The notes beneath the pieces were generated by a model that was not told where the DNA came from, made no database searches, and saw only the letters and a program-made list of their open reading frames with translations. From Caulobacter vibrioides OR37 (GTDB lineage: Bacteria; Pseudomonadota; Alphaproteobacteria; Caulobacterales; Caulobacteraceae), in contig NZ_APMP01000002.1 in the NCBI RefSeq assembly GCF_000372645.1, forward strand, positions 186,001 through 250,000: a stretch of 64,000 bases of DNA, read 5' to 3'. A program made the translations under genes and the position numbers. Positions 55,208 through 64,000 of this stretch are shown piece by piece (position 1 is the first letter of the stretch; each line of letters starts with the position of its first letter).

Positions 55208-56366
55208 CGCCCCCAAGGACGCCCCTCGGGACGACCTCGGCGTCTACGTACACTGGCCCTATTGCGCGCGCATCTGCCCCTATTGCGACTTCAACGTCGT
55301 CCGCGACCGGGGCAGAACCGACGAGCAGGTGGCCCTGGCCGACGCCATCGTCGCCGACCTGGTCGCCCAGCGCGCCCTGACCGGTGAGCGCCGCCTGCTG
55401 TCGATCTTCCTCGGCGGCGGCACGCCGTCGCTGATGGATCCCGCCCAGGTCGCGCGCGTGATCGACACGGCCAAGCGCCTGTGGTCGCCCGCCGAGGACC
55501 TGGAGATCAGCCTGGAGGCCAATCCGACCGACGCCGAGGCCGGCCGCTTCGCCGCCCTGGCCGAGGCCGGGGTCCAGCGCCTGTCCCTCGGCGTCCAGGC
55601 CCTCGACGACGTCGCGCTGAAGGCCCTGGGCCGCAATCACGACGCCGGCGCCGCGCGGCGGGCGATCGCCGCGGCGACCAGAGCCTTCCCGCGCCTCTCC
55701 GTGGACCTGATCTACGCCCGACCCGGCCAGACGGACGCCGCCTGGCGCGACGAGCTGGCCGAGGCGATCGCCTTGGGCCCCGAGCACATCTCGCCCTACC
55801 AGCTGACCATCGAGCCCGGCACCGCCTTCGACCGCGCGGTCGGGCGGGGAGCCCTGGTCGTCCCCGACGAGGACCTGGCCGCCACCCTGTTCGAGACGAC
55901 GCAGGAGGTGCTGGAGGCCGCGGGCTTCGACGCCTACGAGGTCTCGAACCACGCCAGGGGCGCGGCCGCGCGCTCGCGACACAATCTCGTCTATTGGCGC
56001 GGCGTCGACTATGTCGGCGTCGGCCCCGGCGCGCACGGCCGCCTGGGCCTCGCCGACGGCCGCTCGGCCACGCTCGCCCGCCGCGCCATCAAGGACTATG
56101 TCGCCGCCGTGGACGCGACGGGCGTGGGCTTCACGCGCGAGACCCTCACCGCCGAGGAAGCCGCCGAGGAGCGCCTGGTGCTGGGCCTGCGCATCGACGA
56201 CGGCGTGGCGTTCGCGGAAATGACGCCGCTGGGCCTGTCGCCAGACCTCCCGAAAGTCCGCGATCTGGTCGAGGCGGGGCTTCTGGCCGACGACCCCGAG
56301 CGGTTGAGGGCGACGCGCGCGGGCCGCCTGGTGCTGGACCGGCTGACAGGCGCGCTCGCGACCTGA
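55200..56366 (+). CDS. hemW: Radical SAM heme chaperone HemW
   Basis: HemW is a radical SAM enzyme related to oxygen-independent coproporphyrinogen oxidase HemN that acts in heme insertion. The cluster motif C22-x3-C26-x2-C29 lies in [19 protein letters not shown]. Other signatures are [42 protein letters not shown] and [13 protein letters not shown]. The 388-residue length is normal. The start is TTG at 55200, inside the rdgB stop; no ATG or GTG is suitably placed upstream of the first conserved segment. It lacks the fourth Cys in the N-terminal motif, as expected for HemW rather than HemN. Confidence 0.93.
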   Translation: MTDAPKDAPRDDLGVYVHWPYCARICPYCDFNVVRDRGRTDEQVALADAIVADLVAQRALTGERRLLSIFLGGGTPSLMDPAQVARVIDTAKRLWSPAEDLEISLEANPTDAEAGRFAALAEAGVQRLSLGVQALDDVALKALGRNHDAGAARRAIAAATRAFPRLSVDLIYARPGQTDAAWRDELAEAIALGPEHISPYQLTIEPGTAFDRAVGRGALVVPDEDLAATLFETTQEVLEAAGFDAYEVSNHARGAAARSRHNLVYWRGVDYVGVGPGAHGRLGLADGRSATLARRAIKDYVAAVDATGVGFTRETLTAEEAAEERLVLGLRIDDGVAFAEMTPLGLSPDLPKVRDLVEAGLLADDPERLRATRAGRLVLDRLTGALAT

Positions 56367-56401
56367 TATGGCTTCTCATCGCAAGTTGAAGGACGCGTGA
56401 T

Positions 56402-57274
56402 TTGAGCTGCCAGCTTCCCCCGCCAGCCCTGTCCGACGCGCCCCTGGCGCCCGGCCTCTATCTGGTGGCGACGCCGATCGGCAATCTGCGCGACATCACG
56501 CTGCGGGCCCTGGACGTGCTGGCCGGCTGCGACCTGCTGCTGGCCGAGGACACCCGCGTCACCGGCAAGCTGCTGTCCGCCTACGGCATTCGCACCAAGC
56601 TCGAACGCCACGACGAGCACGTGGCCGAGCGCGCCATTCCGGGCGTGCTCGAACGGCTGGAGGCCGGCGAGCGGGTGGCCCTGGTGTCGGACGCCGGCAC
56701 GCCGATGGTCTCCGACCCCGGCTACCGCCTGGCCAGGGCGGCGATCGCCGCCGGCCACGCGGTGATCCCGATCCCCGGCGCTTCGGCGGCCCTGGCGGCG
56801 CTGACCCTGGCCGGCCTGCCGACCGACCGCTTCCTGTTCGCCGGCTTCCCGCCGCCCAAGAGCGCCGCGCGCCGCACCTTCTTCGAGGAGTTCGCCAACG
56901 CCCGCGCCACCCTGATCTTCTACGAGGGCGCGTCGCGGGTGGCCGACTGCCTGGCCGACATGGCCGCCGTGTTCGGGGCGACGCGCGAGGCCGCCGTGTG
57001 CCGCGAGCTGACCAAGCTCTACGAGACCTGCGTGCGCGGCCCGCTCGCCGAGCTGGCCGCCGACCCGCGCTTCGAGGCCCCCAAGGGCGAGATCGTCATC
57101 CTGGTCGGTCCCGGCGCCGAAAAGGCCGCCAGCGTCGACGACGCCGAGGCGGCCCTGCGCGAGGCCATGACTCGCCTGCCGCTGGGCGAGGCCGCCTCGG
57201 AGGTGGCCAAGGCCCTGGGTCTTTCGCGAAAGGACCTCTATCGCCAGGCCCTCGCGCTGAAGGAGCGGGCCTGA
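56402..57274 (+). CDS. rsmI: 16S rRNA (cytidine-2'-O)-methyltransferase RsmI
   Basis: RsmI methylates the ribose of C1402 in 16S rRNA using SAM. The 290-residue protein has the tetrapyrrole-methylase fold: LYLVATPIGNLRDITLRAL, LLLAEDTRVTGKLL, ALVSDAGTPMVSDPGYRLARAA, PTDRFLFAGFPP, and LIFYEGASRV. The start is TTG at 56402, giving MSCQLPPPA; the upstream gap is 35 bases. It overlaps yraN by one base (TGATG). Confidence 0.95.
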   Translation: MSCQLPPPALSDAPLAPGLYLVATPIGNLRDITLRALDVLAGCDLLLAEDTRVTGKLLSAYGIRTKLERHDEHVAERAIPGVLERLEAGERVALVSDAGTPMVSDPGYRLARAAIAAGHAVIPIPGASAALAALTLAGLPTDRFLFAGFPPPKSAARRTFFEEFANARATLIFYEGASRVADCLADMAAVFGATREAAVCRELTKLYETCVRGPLAELAADPRFEAPKGEIVILVGPGAEKAASVDDAEAALREAMTRLPLGEAASEVAKALGLSRKDLYRQALALKERA

Positions 57275-57681
57275 TGACCGCCGGCGCCCGCCCCCCTCGC
57301 GATCCCCCCCATCGGGCCAGGCAGGCGCGCGGCGCGGCGGCGCGCAAGCTGGGGCGACGGGCCGAGGTTCTGGCGGCGCTATGGCTGATGGCCAAGGGCT
57401 ATCGCGTCCTGGGCTTTCGCCTACCGACACCGCTGGGCGAGATCGATCTGCTGGCGCAACGCGGACGGGTCCTGGCCGTTGTGGAAGTCAAACAGAGAAC
57501 GACGATCGAGGACGCCCTGGACGCCGTGACGCCCACTCAGCGCGACCGGCTTCGCCGCGCCGCCGCCCACTTGGCCGCGCATCGTTCGGGCCTGCGCGAT
57601 CTCTTGGTGCGCCTGGACCTGATCGCCCTGGCGCCTGGACGCGCGCCGCGGCATCTCGTCGACGCCTGGTCGGGGGCCTGA
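57274..57681 (+). CDS. yraN: YraN-family (UPF0102) nuclease-like protein
   Basis: This 135-residue protein of the YraN/UPF0102 family has a restriction-endonuclease-like fold: RKLGRRAEVLAALWLMAKGYRVLGFRLPTPLGEIDLLAQRGRVLAVVEVKQR. It contains the E...EID...EVK residues. It is usually encoded next to rsmI, as here. Its substrate is not established; a Holliday-junction-like nuclease relation comes from fold only. ATG 57274 overlaps the rsmI stop. Confidence 0.93.
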   Translation: MTAGARPPRDPPHRARQARGAAARKLGRRAEVLAALWLMAKGYRVLGFRLPTPLGEIDLLAQRGRVLAVVEVKQRTTIEDALDAVTPTQRDRLRRAAAHLAAHRSGLRDLLVRLDLIALAPGRAPRHLVDAWSGA

Positions 57682-57682
57682 C

Positions 57683-58498
57683 ATGACCCGCGAGGAGGCC
57701 GAGGCGATCCTGATCAAGGCCGGCGAGGGTCCCGACGAGGGCTTTCCGCTGTTCGAGGCCGCTCTGGCCTGCGCCGTCCACGACGACCCCAGCCGCGACA
57801 CCGCCCCGGCCATCGCCCTGGCCGAGGACGCCGCCGAGCGCCTGCGCCGCCGCGCCGAGGCGGAATCGCCGGAGGAGGCGGTGGCCGAGACCCTGGCCGG
57901 CGACCTGCGCCTGACCGGCGACGTGCTGACCTACGACCACCCCGACAACGCCGACGTCATCGCCATCGCCGAACGTCGCAAGGGTCTTCCCGTCGCGCTC
58001 GGGGTCTTCTACCTGCACGCCGCCCGCGCCGCCGGCCTGGAACTTTACGGCGTCGACTTTCCGGGCCACTTCCTGCTGCGCATCGAAACCGAGGAAGGGC
58101 CTCTGGCCCTCGATCCCTTCAGCGAGGGCCGGGTCGTCCTGCCGTCGGAGCTGTCGCGCCGGGCGCTGCGCACCGGCCTGATGCCCGACGTGGCCTCGCG
58201 GCTGGAGCTCTTGATGGCGCCGATCTCGGACCGCGCGGTGCTGATCCGCCTGCAGAACAACATCTTCGCCCGCGCCCAGCAGGCCAAGGACTGGGTTCGC
58301 GCCGAGCGCTCGGCCCTGCGCCGGGCCCTGCTGAATCCCAAGGACCACCGCCCCTGGCTGGACGTCGCCGCCGCCCGCGAGGGCCAGGGCGCCCTGGCCG
58401 GCGCGTTGCAGGCCCTGTCGCGCGCCCAGATCCTCGACGGCGGCGCGGCCATCGCGGCGCGGGCGGCGCGGGAACGGATGCGGTTGCGGCTGAACTAG
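57683..58498 (+). CDS. SirB1-family transglutaminase-like/TPR protein
   Basis: This 271-residue protein has the SirB1 N-terminal transglutaminase-like domain (TYDHPDNADVIAIAERRKGLPVALGVFYLHAARAAGLELYGVDFPGHFLLR). C-terminal TPR-like helices follow (NIFARAQQAKDWVRAERSALRRALLNPKDHRPWLD). The catalytic cysteine of transglutaminases is not visible. It lies two bases after yraN, so it is co-transcribed with rsmI-yraN. Function is not defined. It converges with the lipoprotein gene, overlapping its stop by four bases. Confidence 0.88.
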   Translation: MTREEAEAILIKAGEGPDEGFPLFEAALACAVHDDPSRDTAPAIALAEDAAERLRRRAEAESPEEAVAETLAGDLRLTGDVLTYDHPDNADVIAIAERRKGLPVALGVFYLHAARAAGLELYGVDFPGHFLLRIETEEGPLALDPFSEGRVVLPSELSRRALRTGLMPDVASRLELLMAPISDRAVLIRLQNNIFARAQQAKDWVRAERSALRRALLNPKDHRPWLDVAAAREGQGALAGALQALSRAQILDGGAAIAARAARERMRLRLN

Positions 58499-58977
58499 AA
58501 CAGCGACTTAAGGCCAAGGGCGCTAGGCGCCGCTAGCACGGTCCTGTTCATACCCGGATCGTCCTCGCAGCCAAAATCAAAGACCCGAACGCGGCGATCG
58601 GAACCCAAGATCCACTCCACGCGCAGGCTAGCGTCGTCAGGATGATATTTCCGACAGCCTTTCTCACCGCCGACGATGTCGCGCTCGCCGCGATAAGGCG
58701 CGATCTTAACCCTGAAGTCGGCGAACTGCGCGGGCGTGATCCGCTGAACCTCGCGACGACGACGCCAGTGTTTGTAGTTGCCCACCCAATATCCAGTCTC
58801 GATCCTTAGCACGCCATCTTCGCTCGCAACGAACTTCACGGTCTCGCAGCGCCCGCAGAACGGAGGCGGCTCCAGAGCGTAGGCAATATGCTCGACAGTC
58901 GGATCGACCGGCGGTGTGTTAGCGCATCCCACCAAAGCGGTGGCGACAAGAATGGGCAAAATCCAGCGGCTGCTCAT
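58495..58977 (-). CDS. Predicted lipoprotein
   Basis: This 160-residue protein has a lipoprotein signal peptide (MSSRWILPILVATALVGCAN) with lipobox LVGC and Cys18. The mature part contains FCGRCETVKFVASEDGVLRIETG, then QFADFRVKIAPYRGERDIVGGEKGCRKYHPDDASLRVEW and FDFGCEDDPG. This cysteine-containing pattern is reminiscent of DUF6438 proteins. There is no known role. ATG 58977 is the first codon of the signal; it faces gshB divergently across about 102 bases. Confidence 0.75.
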   Translation of the reverse strand: MSSRWILPILVATALVGCANTPPVDPTVEHIAYALEPPPFCGRCETVKFVASEDGVLRIETGYWVGNYKHWRRRREVQRITPAQFADFRVKIAPYRGERDIVGGEKGCRKYHPDDASLRVEWILGSDRRVRVFDFGCEDDPGMNRTVLAAPSALGLKSLF

Positions 58978-59079
58978 GCCATGACCGTGGCAGTATCGGC
59001 CATGCACCACAACCAGCCCCTCGCATTCCCCGGAAATCGCCTTAACTAGACCTCCGCTACAGAAACCCCAGGAGCCCCC

Positions 59080-60033
59080 ATGTCGCTGCGAGTCGCCGTC
59101 CAAATGGATCCCGTCCTGGGGATCAACATCGACACCGACACGACCTTCCTGATGATGATGGAGGCCCAGAACCGCGGTCACAGGCTGTGGTTCTACACCC
59201 CCGACAAGCTGTCTCTGGAGGACGGGCGCGTCTTCGCCCGCGCCCAGCCGCTGGAGGTGTTCGCCGAGAAGGGCGCGCACGCGCGTCTGGGCGAAACCGT
59301 CGTTCTGGACATGAGGGACGACGTCGACGTGGTGCTGATGCGCCAGGATCCGCCGTTCGACATGGCCTACATCACGGCCACGCACTTTCTGGAGAAAGTG
59401 CACCCCCACACCCTGGTCGTGAACAACCCGGCCGAGGTGCGCAACGCGCCCGAGAAGCTGTTCGTCACCGACTTTCCCGGCGTGCAGCCGCCGACCCTGA
59501 TCACCAGCGACCACGAGGCGATCTACGACTTCCGCGCCCGGCACGGCGACATCGTGCTGAAGCCGCTCTACGGCGGCGGCGGCTCGGGCGTGGCGCGGTT
59601 GCTGAAGGACGATCCCAATCTCGACGCCCTCCTGGAACTGCACGCCATGATCGGCCGCGAGCAGGTCATCGCCCAGAAGTTCGTCCCGGCCGTCAGCAAG
59701 GGCGACAAGCGCGTCCTGCTGATCGACGGCGAGCCCGTCGGCGCCATCAACCGGGTGCCCGCCAGCGGCCAGGTGCGATCGAACCTGCGGGTCGGCGGTC
59801 GCGCCGAGGCGGTGGAGCTGACCGCCCGCGACAAGGAGCTCTGCGCGATTATCGGTCCCGAGCTGAAGCGTCGCGGCCTGCTGTTCGTCGGCATCGACGT
59901 GATCGGCGAATACCTGACGGAAATTAATGTTACATCCCCCACCGGAGCTCAGCAGCTCAAGCGCTTTACGGGCGTGGACGCGGCGGCTGTTCTTTGGGAC
60001 CGCATTGATGGCATTTGTGCGAATGGTGGGTAA
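59080..60033 (+). CDS. gshB: Glutathione synthetase
   Basis: GshB joins gamma-glutamylcysteine and glycine with ATP, the final step of glutathione synthesis. The 317-residue protein has [44 protein letters not shown] and the ATP-grasp core [15 protein letters not shown], and then [15 protein letters not shown] and [23 protein letters not shown]. The ATG is preceded by AGGAGCCCCC. It is followed by a 108-base gap and comM. Confidence 0.97.
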   Translation: MSLRVAVQMDPVLGINIDTDTTFLMMMEAQNRGHRLWFYTPDKLSLEDGRVFARAQPLEVFAEKGAHARLGETVVLDMRDDVDVVLMRQDPPFDMAYITATHFLEKVHPHTLVVNNPAEVRNAPEKLFVTDFPGVQPPTLITSDHEAIYDFRARHGDIVLKPLYGGGGSGVARLLKDDPNLDALLELHAMIGREQVIAQKFVPAVSKGDKRVLLIDGEPVGAINRVPASGQVRSNLRVGGRAEAVELTARDKELCAIIGPELKRRGLLFVGIDVIGEYLTEINVTSPTGAQQLKRFTGVDAAAVLWDRIDGICANGG

Positions 60034-60141
60034 CTCTGGAAAAATAACAATTCTTCCTGAAATGTTCGTTTTTCGTTCTTGATGTATTTCGCACGCCGTG
60101 GTGACCCTTGTGGATAAATTGACAGTCCACAAGGAGGGCGG

Positions 60142-61680
<1,539 letters not shown>

Positions 61681-61705
61681 GCCGCGTCGGGTAACCTTTA
61701 CAACC

Positions 61706-63244
61706 ATGAGCGATCCAAAGCCCGGCGTCACGCCCGAACAGCTGGCCACCTTGAGCCACGAATTCCGCACCCCGCTGAACGGCGTGCTGGGCATGGCGCG
61801 TCTGCTGGAAAACACCAAGCTGACCGCCGAGCAGCGCGCCTATGTCACCGCCCTGCGCGAGAGCGGCGACCACCTGTTGTCGCTGGTCAATGACGTTCTG
61901 CACTTCGCCCGCCTGGGCGCGGCCTCGATCGACCTGTCGCTGGCCCCGGTGGACGTCGAAGGCCTGCTGCGCCAGGTCGCCGAGCTGATGAGCCCGCGCG
62001 CGCACGAAAAGGGGATCGAGATCGCCTGGGCCCTGCCCTCGCCCTTCCCGACCATCCGCGCCGACGAGGGGCGCCTGCGCCAAATCCTGCTGAACTTCGC
62101 CGGCAACGCCGTGAAGTTCACCGAGGCCGGCGGCGTCCTGCTGTCGGCCAGGATGACCGGCGAAGGGCGGGTTCGCTTCTCGGTCGCCGACACGGGCCCC
62201 GGCGTCGCGCCCGAGGCCCGGCGGCGGATTTTCGAGGCCTTCGTCCAGACCGACATCACCCACAACACCCAGCTCGGCGGGGCGGGGCTGGGACTGGCGA
62301 TCGTCTCGCGCCTTTCGGCGGCCATGGGCGGAGAGGTCGGGGTCGGGGGCGAGCTGGGCCAAGGCGCCGAATTCTGGTTCGAGGCGCCGTTCGAAACGGC
62401 GGTCCCCGCGCGCCGCGCCGGACCGCTGGACGGTCGGTCCGTGGCGATCGCCTCGCCCAACGCCATCGTCCGCGCCGCCACCGCACGCCTGATCGAGGCC
62501 GCCGGCGGCCGCGCCTTCGCCGCCGTCGACATCGCCTCGGCCCTGGCCGGCGCGCCCGTCGACGCGGTGCTGCTGATCGACGCCGCGCTTTCCAGTCCGC
62601 GCCGCGCGCTGAAGCCGCCCGCCGGCCGCCGGGCCGTGGTGCTGCTGACCCCCGATCAGCGCGACCTGATCGACCGCCTGAAGACGGGCGGCTTCTCGGG
62701 CTATCTGATCAAGCCGCTGCGCGCTGCCTCCCTCGTCGCCCAGGTGCTGCAAGCCGGCGCCGCCCACGGCGAGGACGGGGCGACAGCCGTCGAGCCGGCG
62801 CATGACGACCGCGTCGCCGGGGCGGTGGCCCAGGGCGCGCGCGTGCTGCTGGCCGAGGACAATCCGATCAACGCCCTGCTGGCCCGCACCCTGCTGGAGC
62901 GCGAGGGCTGCAAGGTCGACCGCGTCGCGGACGGCGAACAGGCGGTGGCCGCCGCCTCGGCCGCCGCCTACGACCTGATCCTGATGGATCTGCGGATGCC
63001 GGGCCTTTCGGGCGTCGAGGCCTCGAAGGCCCTGCGCGGCCGAGGCGTCGCCACGCCGATCGCCGCCCTGACCGCCGACGCCTTCGACGAGGACAAGCGC
63101 GCCTGTCTGGCGGCGGGCATGGACGACTTCCTGGTCAAGCCCCTGACCCAGGAAGCCCTGCGCGCGGCGCTCACGCGGTGGACCGGCCGCGCCGCGAGCG
63201 CTGGCTGGACGAAAGCGCCGACGCGGGCCAAGGTCGCCTCCTGA
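61706..63244 (+). CDS. shkA: Soluble hybrid histidine kinase, ShkA-like
   Basis: This 512-residue cytosolic hybrid kinase lacks an N-terminal sensor. H18 is the phospho-His (TLSHEFRTPLNGVLGMARLL). The HATPase has DTGPGV and GGAGLGLAIVSRL. A degenerate receiver (Rec1, ~242-350) lacks a clear phospho-Asp, with a Tyr at 333 in GYLIKPLR. A linker with D367-D368-R369 leads into an intact receiver with phospho-Asp D428 (LILMDLRMP). In C. crescentus, ShkA has this architecture and is activated by c-di-GMP binding to Rec1 and the DDR linker, driving the ShpA-TacA stalk pathway. It follows comM by 25 bases. Confidence 0.88.
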   Translation: MSDPKPGVTPEQLATLSHEFRTPLNGVLGMARLLENTKLTAEQRAYVTALRESGDHLLSLVNDVLHFARLGAASIDLSLAPVDVEGLLRQVAELMSPRAHEKGIEIAWALPSPFPTIRADEGRLRQILLNFAGNAVKFTEAGGVLLSARMTGEGRVRFSVADTGPGVAPEARRRIFEAFVQTDITHNTQLGGAGLGLAIVSRLSAAMGGEVGVGGELGQGAEFWFEAPFETAVPARRAGPLDGRSVAIASPNAIVRAATARLIEAAGGRAFAAVDIASALAGAPVDAVLLIDAALSSPRRALKPPAGRRAVVLLTPDQRDLIDRLKTGGFSGYLIKPLRAASLVAQVLQAGAAHGEDGATAVEPAHDDRVAGAVAQGARVLLAEDNPINALLARTLLEREGCKVDRVADGEQAVAAASAAAYDLILMDLRMPGLSGVEASKALRGRGVATPIAALTADAFDEDKRACLAAGMDDFLVKPLTQEALRAALTRWTGRAASAGWTKAPTRAKVAS

Positions 63245-63282
63245 TTTCGGAGGGGGACCGCGTCCGGGCGCGGTGAAGACGC

Positions 63283-64000
63283 ATGGCCGCAGGCGCGACG
63301 ACGAAAAAGCGCGGCATGATGGACGTGCTGCGCGCGCTGAAGCAGCCAAAGGTCGCGGCCATGCTGGCCCTGGGCTTCGCGTCGGGCCTGCCGTTCCTCC
63401 TGACCGCAAACACCTTCGGCTACTGGCTGCGGGAAGAAGGCACGTCGCTGAAGGCGATCGGCTTCCTGTCCTGGGTCAGTCTGGCCTATGGCATGAAGTT
63501 CCTGTGGGCTCCGCTGATCGACCGGCTGGACGCGCCGCTGCTGGGCCGGTGGCTGGGCCGTCGGCGCGGCTGGATGGTGCTATCGCAAGTCATCGTGGCC
63601 GCCGGCCTGATCGGCATGGGCCTGACCGGACCCCATGCGGGCCTGTCCACCGTCGCGGGTTTCGCCGTGCTCGTGGCCTTCGCCTCCGCGACCCAGGACA
63701 TTGTCATCGACGCCTGGCGGATCGAGATCGCCGACGATGGCGACGAGCTGGGCCTGCTGACCTCGGCCGTGCAGATCGGCTATCGCGTCGCCCTGCTGGC
63801 CGCCGACGCCCTGATCCTGGTGCTGGCCGATAAGATCGGCTGGCCGGGCTCCTACCTGACCTATGGCGTTCTGATGTCGATCGGCGTGGCGGGCGCGCTG
63901 ATGGCCGTCGAGCCCAGCCGGGCCGACGCGGTCATGGCCGCCAACGCCGCCCAGAAGCCGCTTTGGACCCCACGCGGCCTCTGGGACGCCATCGCCGGCC
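63283..64000 (+). CDS. ampG: AmpG-family muropeptide/MFS permease (partial, runs off window)
   Basis: The frame opens at ATG 63283 and is still open at the window end (239 residues shown). The sequence has the AmpG pattern ALGFASGLPFLLTANTFGYWLREEGTSLKAIGFLSWVSLAYGMKFLWAPLIDRLDAPLLG. Then come RRRGWMVLSQ and FASATQDIVIDAWRIE. AmpG imports anhydro-muropeptides from the periplasm for cell-wall recycling. It follows shkA by 38 bases. The gene is complete only outside the window, and the exact substrate is inferred from the family. Confidence 0.9.
   Translation, partial: MAAGATTKKRGMMDVLRALKQPKVAAMLALGFASGLPFLLTANTFGYWLREEGTSLKAIGFLSWVSLAYGMKFLWAPLIDRLDAPLLGRWLGRRRGWMVLSQVIVAAGLIGMGLTGPHAGLSTVAGFAVLVAFASATQDIVIDAWRIEIADDGDELGLLTSAVQIGYRVALLAADALILVLADKIGWPGSYLTYGVLMSIGVAGALMAVEPSRADAVMAANAAQKPLWTPRGLWDAIAG

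Overview
The window is high-GC alphaproteobacterial chromosome and almost certainly comes from a Caulobacter species close to C. crescentus/vibrioides or C. segnis. The evidence is a 769-residue DivL with tyrosine at position 550 of its H-box, a ShkA-type soluble hybrid kinase with a pseudo-receiver and a DDR linker, an HvyA-like capsulation regulator beside capsule genes, and dnaN, recF and gyrB without an adjacent dnaA. Nearly all the sequence is coding. One tRNA (Arg, anticodon CCG) is present. There are no rRNA genes, no CRISPR array and no intact insertion sequence.

Layout. 0-2.4 kb: leucine biosynthesis (end of leuC, leuD, leuB) with a small ABM-domain monooxygenase inserted. 2.4-9.6 kb: acyl-CoA ligase, membrane acyltransferase, acyl-CoA thioesterase, a small zinc-finger protein, a lone ABC ATPase, and a purine uptake pair (NUP-family protein plus NCS2 permease), ending at tRNA-Arg. 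9.7-21 kb: an accessory region starting with a decayed IS5-type transposase. It holds two tandem paralogous LysR regulators, an Asp/Asn beta-hydroxylase, a TPR protein carrying two sulfotransferase domains, an exported serine hydrolase, a TonB-dependent receptor and an MFS carrier. 21-26 kb: divL, a zincin-like protease, a SWIM protein and an intracellular PHB depolymerase. 26-38.3 kb: a capsule/exopolysaccharide region with a PssY-like sugar transferase, HvyA, a phosphatase, a Wza-like export protein, and an operon of secreted protein, beta-barrel, Wzc-like kinase and Wzy-like polymerase. It is interrupted by an AraC regulator and a second thymidylate-kinase-like gene. 38.6-50 kb: a soluble chemoreceptor-like protein, gyrB-recF, dnaN, an S9 peptidase and hrcA-grpE. 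50-64 kb: rph, a degenerate HtrA-like protein, a retropepsin, an XRE/DUF2975 pair, a GST, rdgB-hemW, rsmI-yraN-SirB1, a lipoprotein, gshB, comM, shkA and an ampG-like permease running off the end.

How the genes work together. The most interesting unit is at 10.3-21 kb. The serine hydrolase and TonB receptor each carry, about 105-125 bases before the start codon, a near-identical dyad (ATGCAAAGATTGCAT and ATGCAAAGAATGCAT). The dyad fits the T-N11-A pattern of LysR boxes, and two LysR genes lie just upstream in the same region. I infer a regulated uptake-and-processing module: receptor, exported hydrolase and inner-membrane carrier, with a double sulfotransferase and an oxygenase beside it. A second theme is a family of short CTAGAGC...GCTCTAG intergenic elements. 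Two copies 26.7 kb apart are 116 bases long and differ at only three positions. Two short membrane proteins with good translation signals (51 and 38 residues) are also present.
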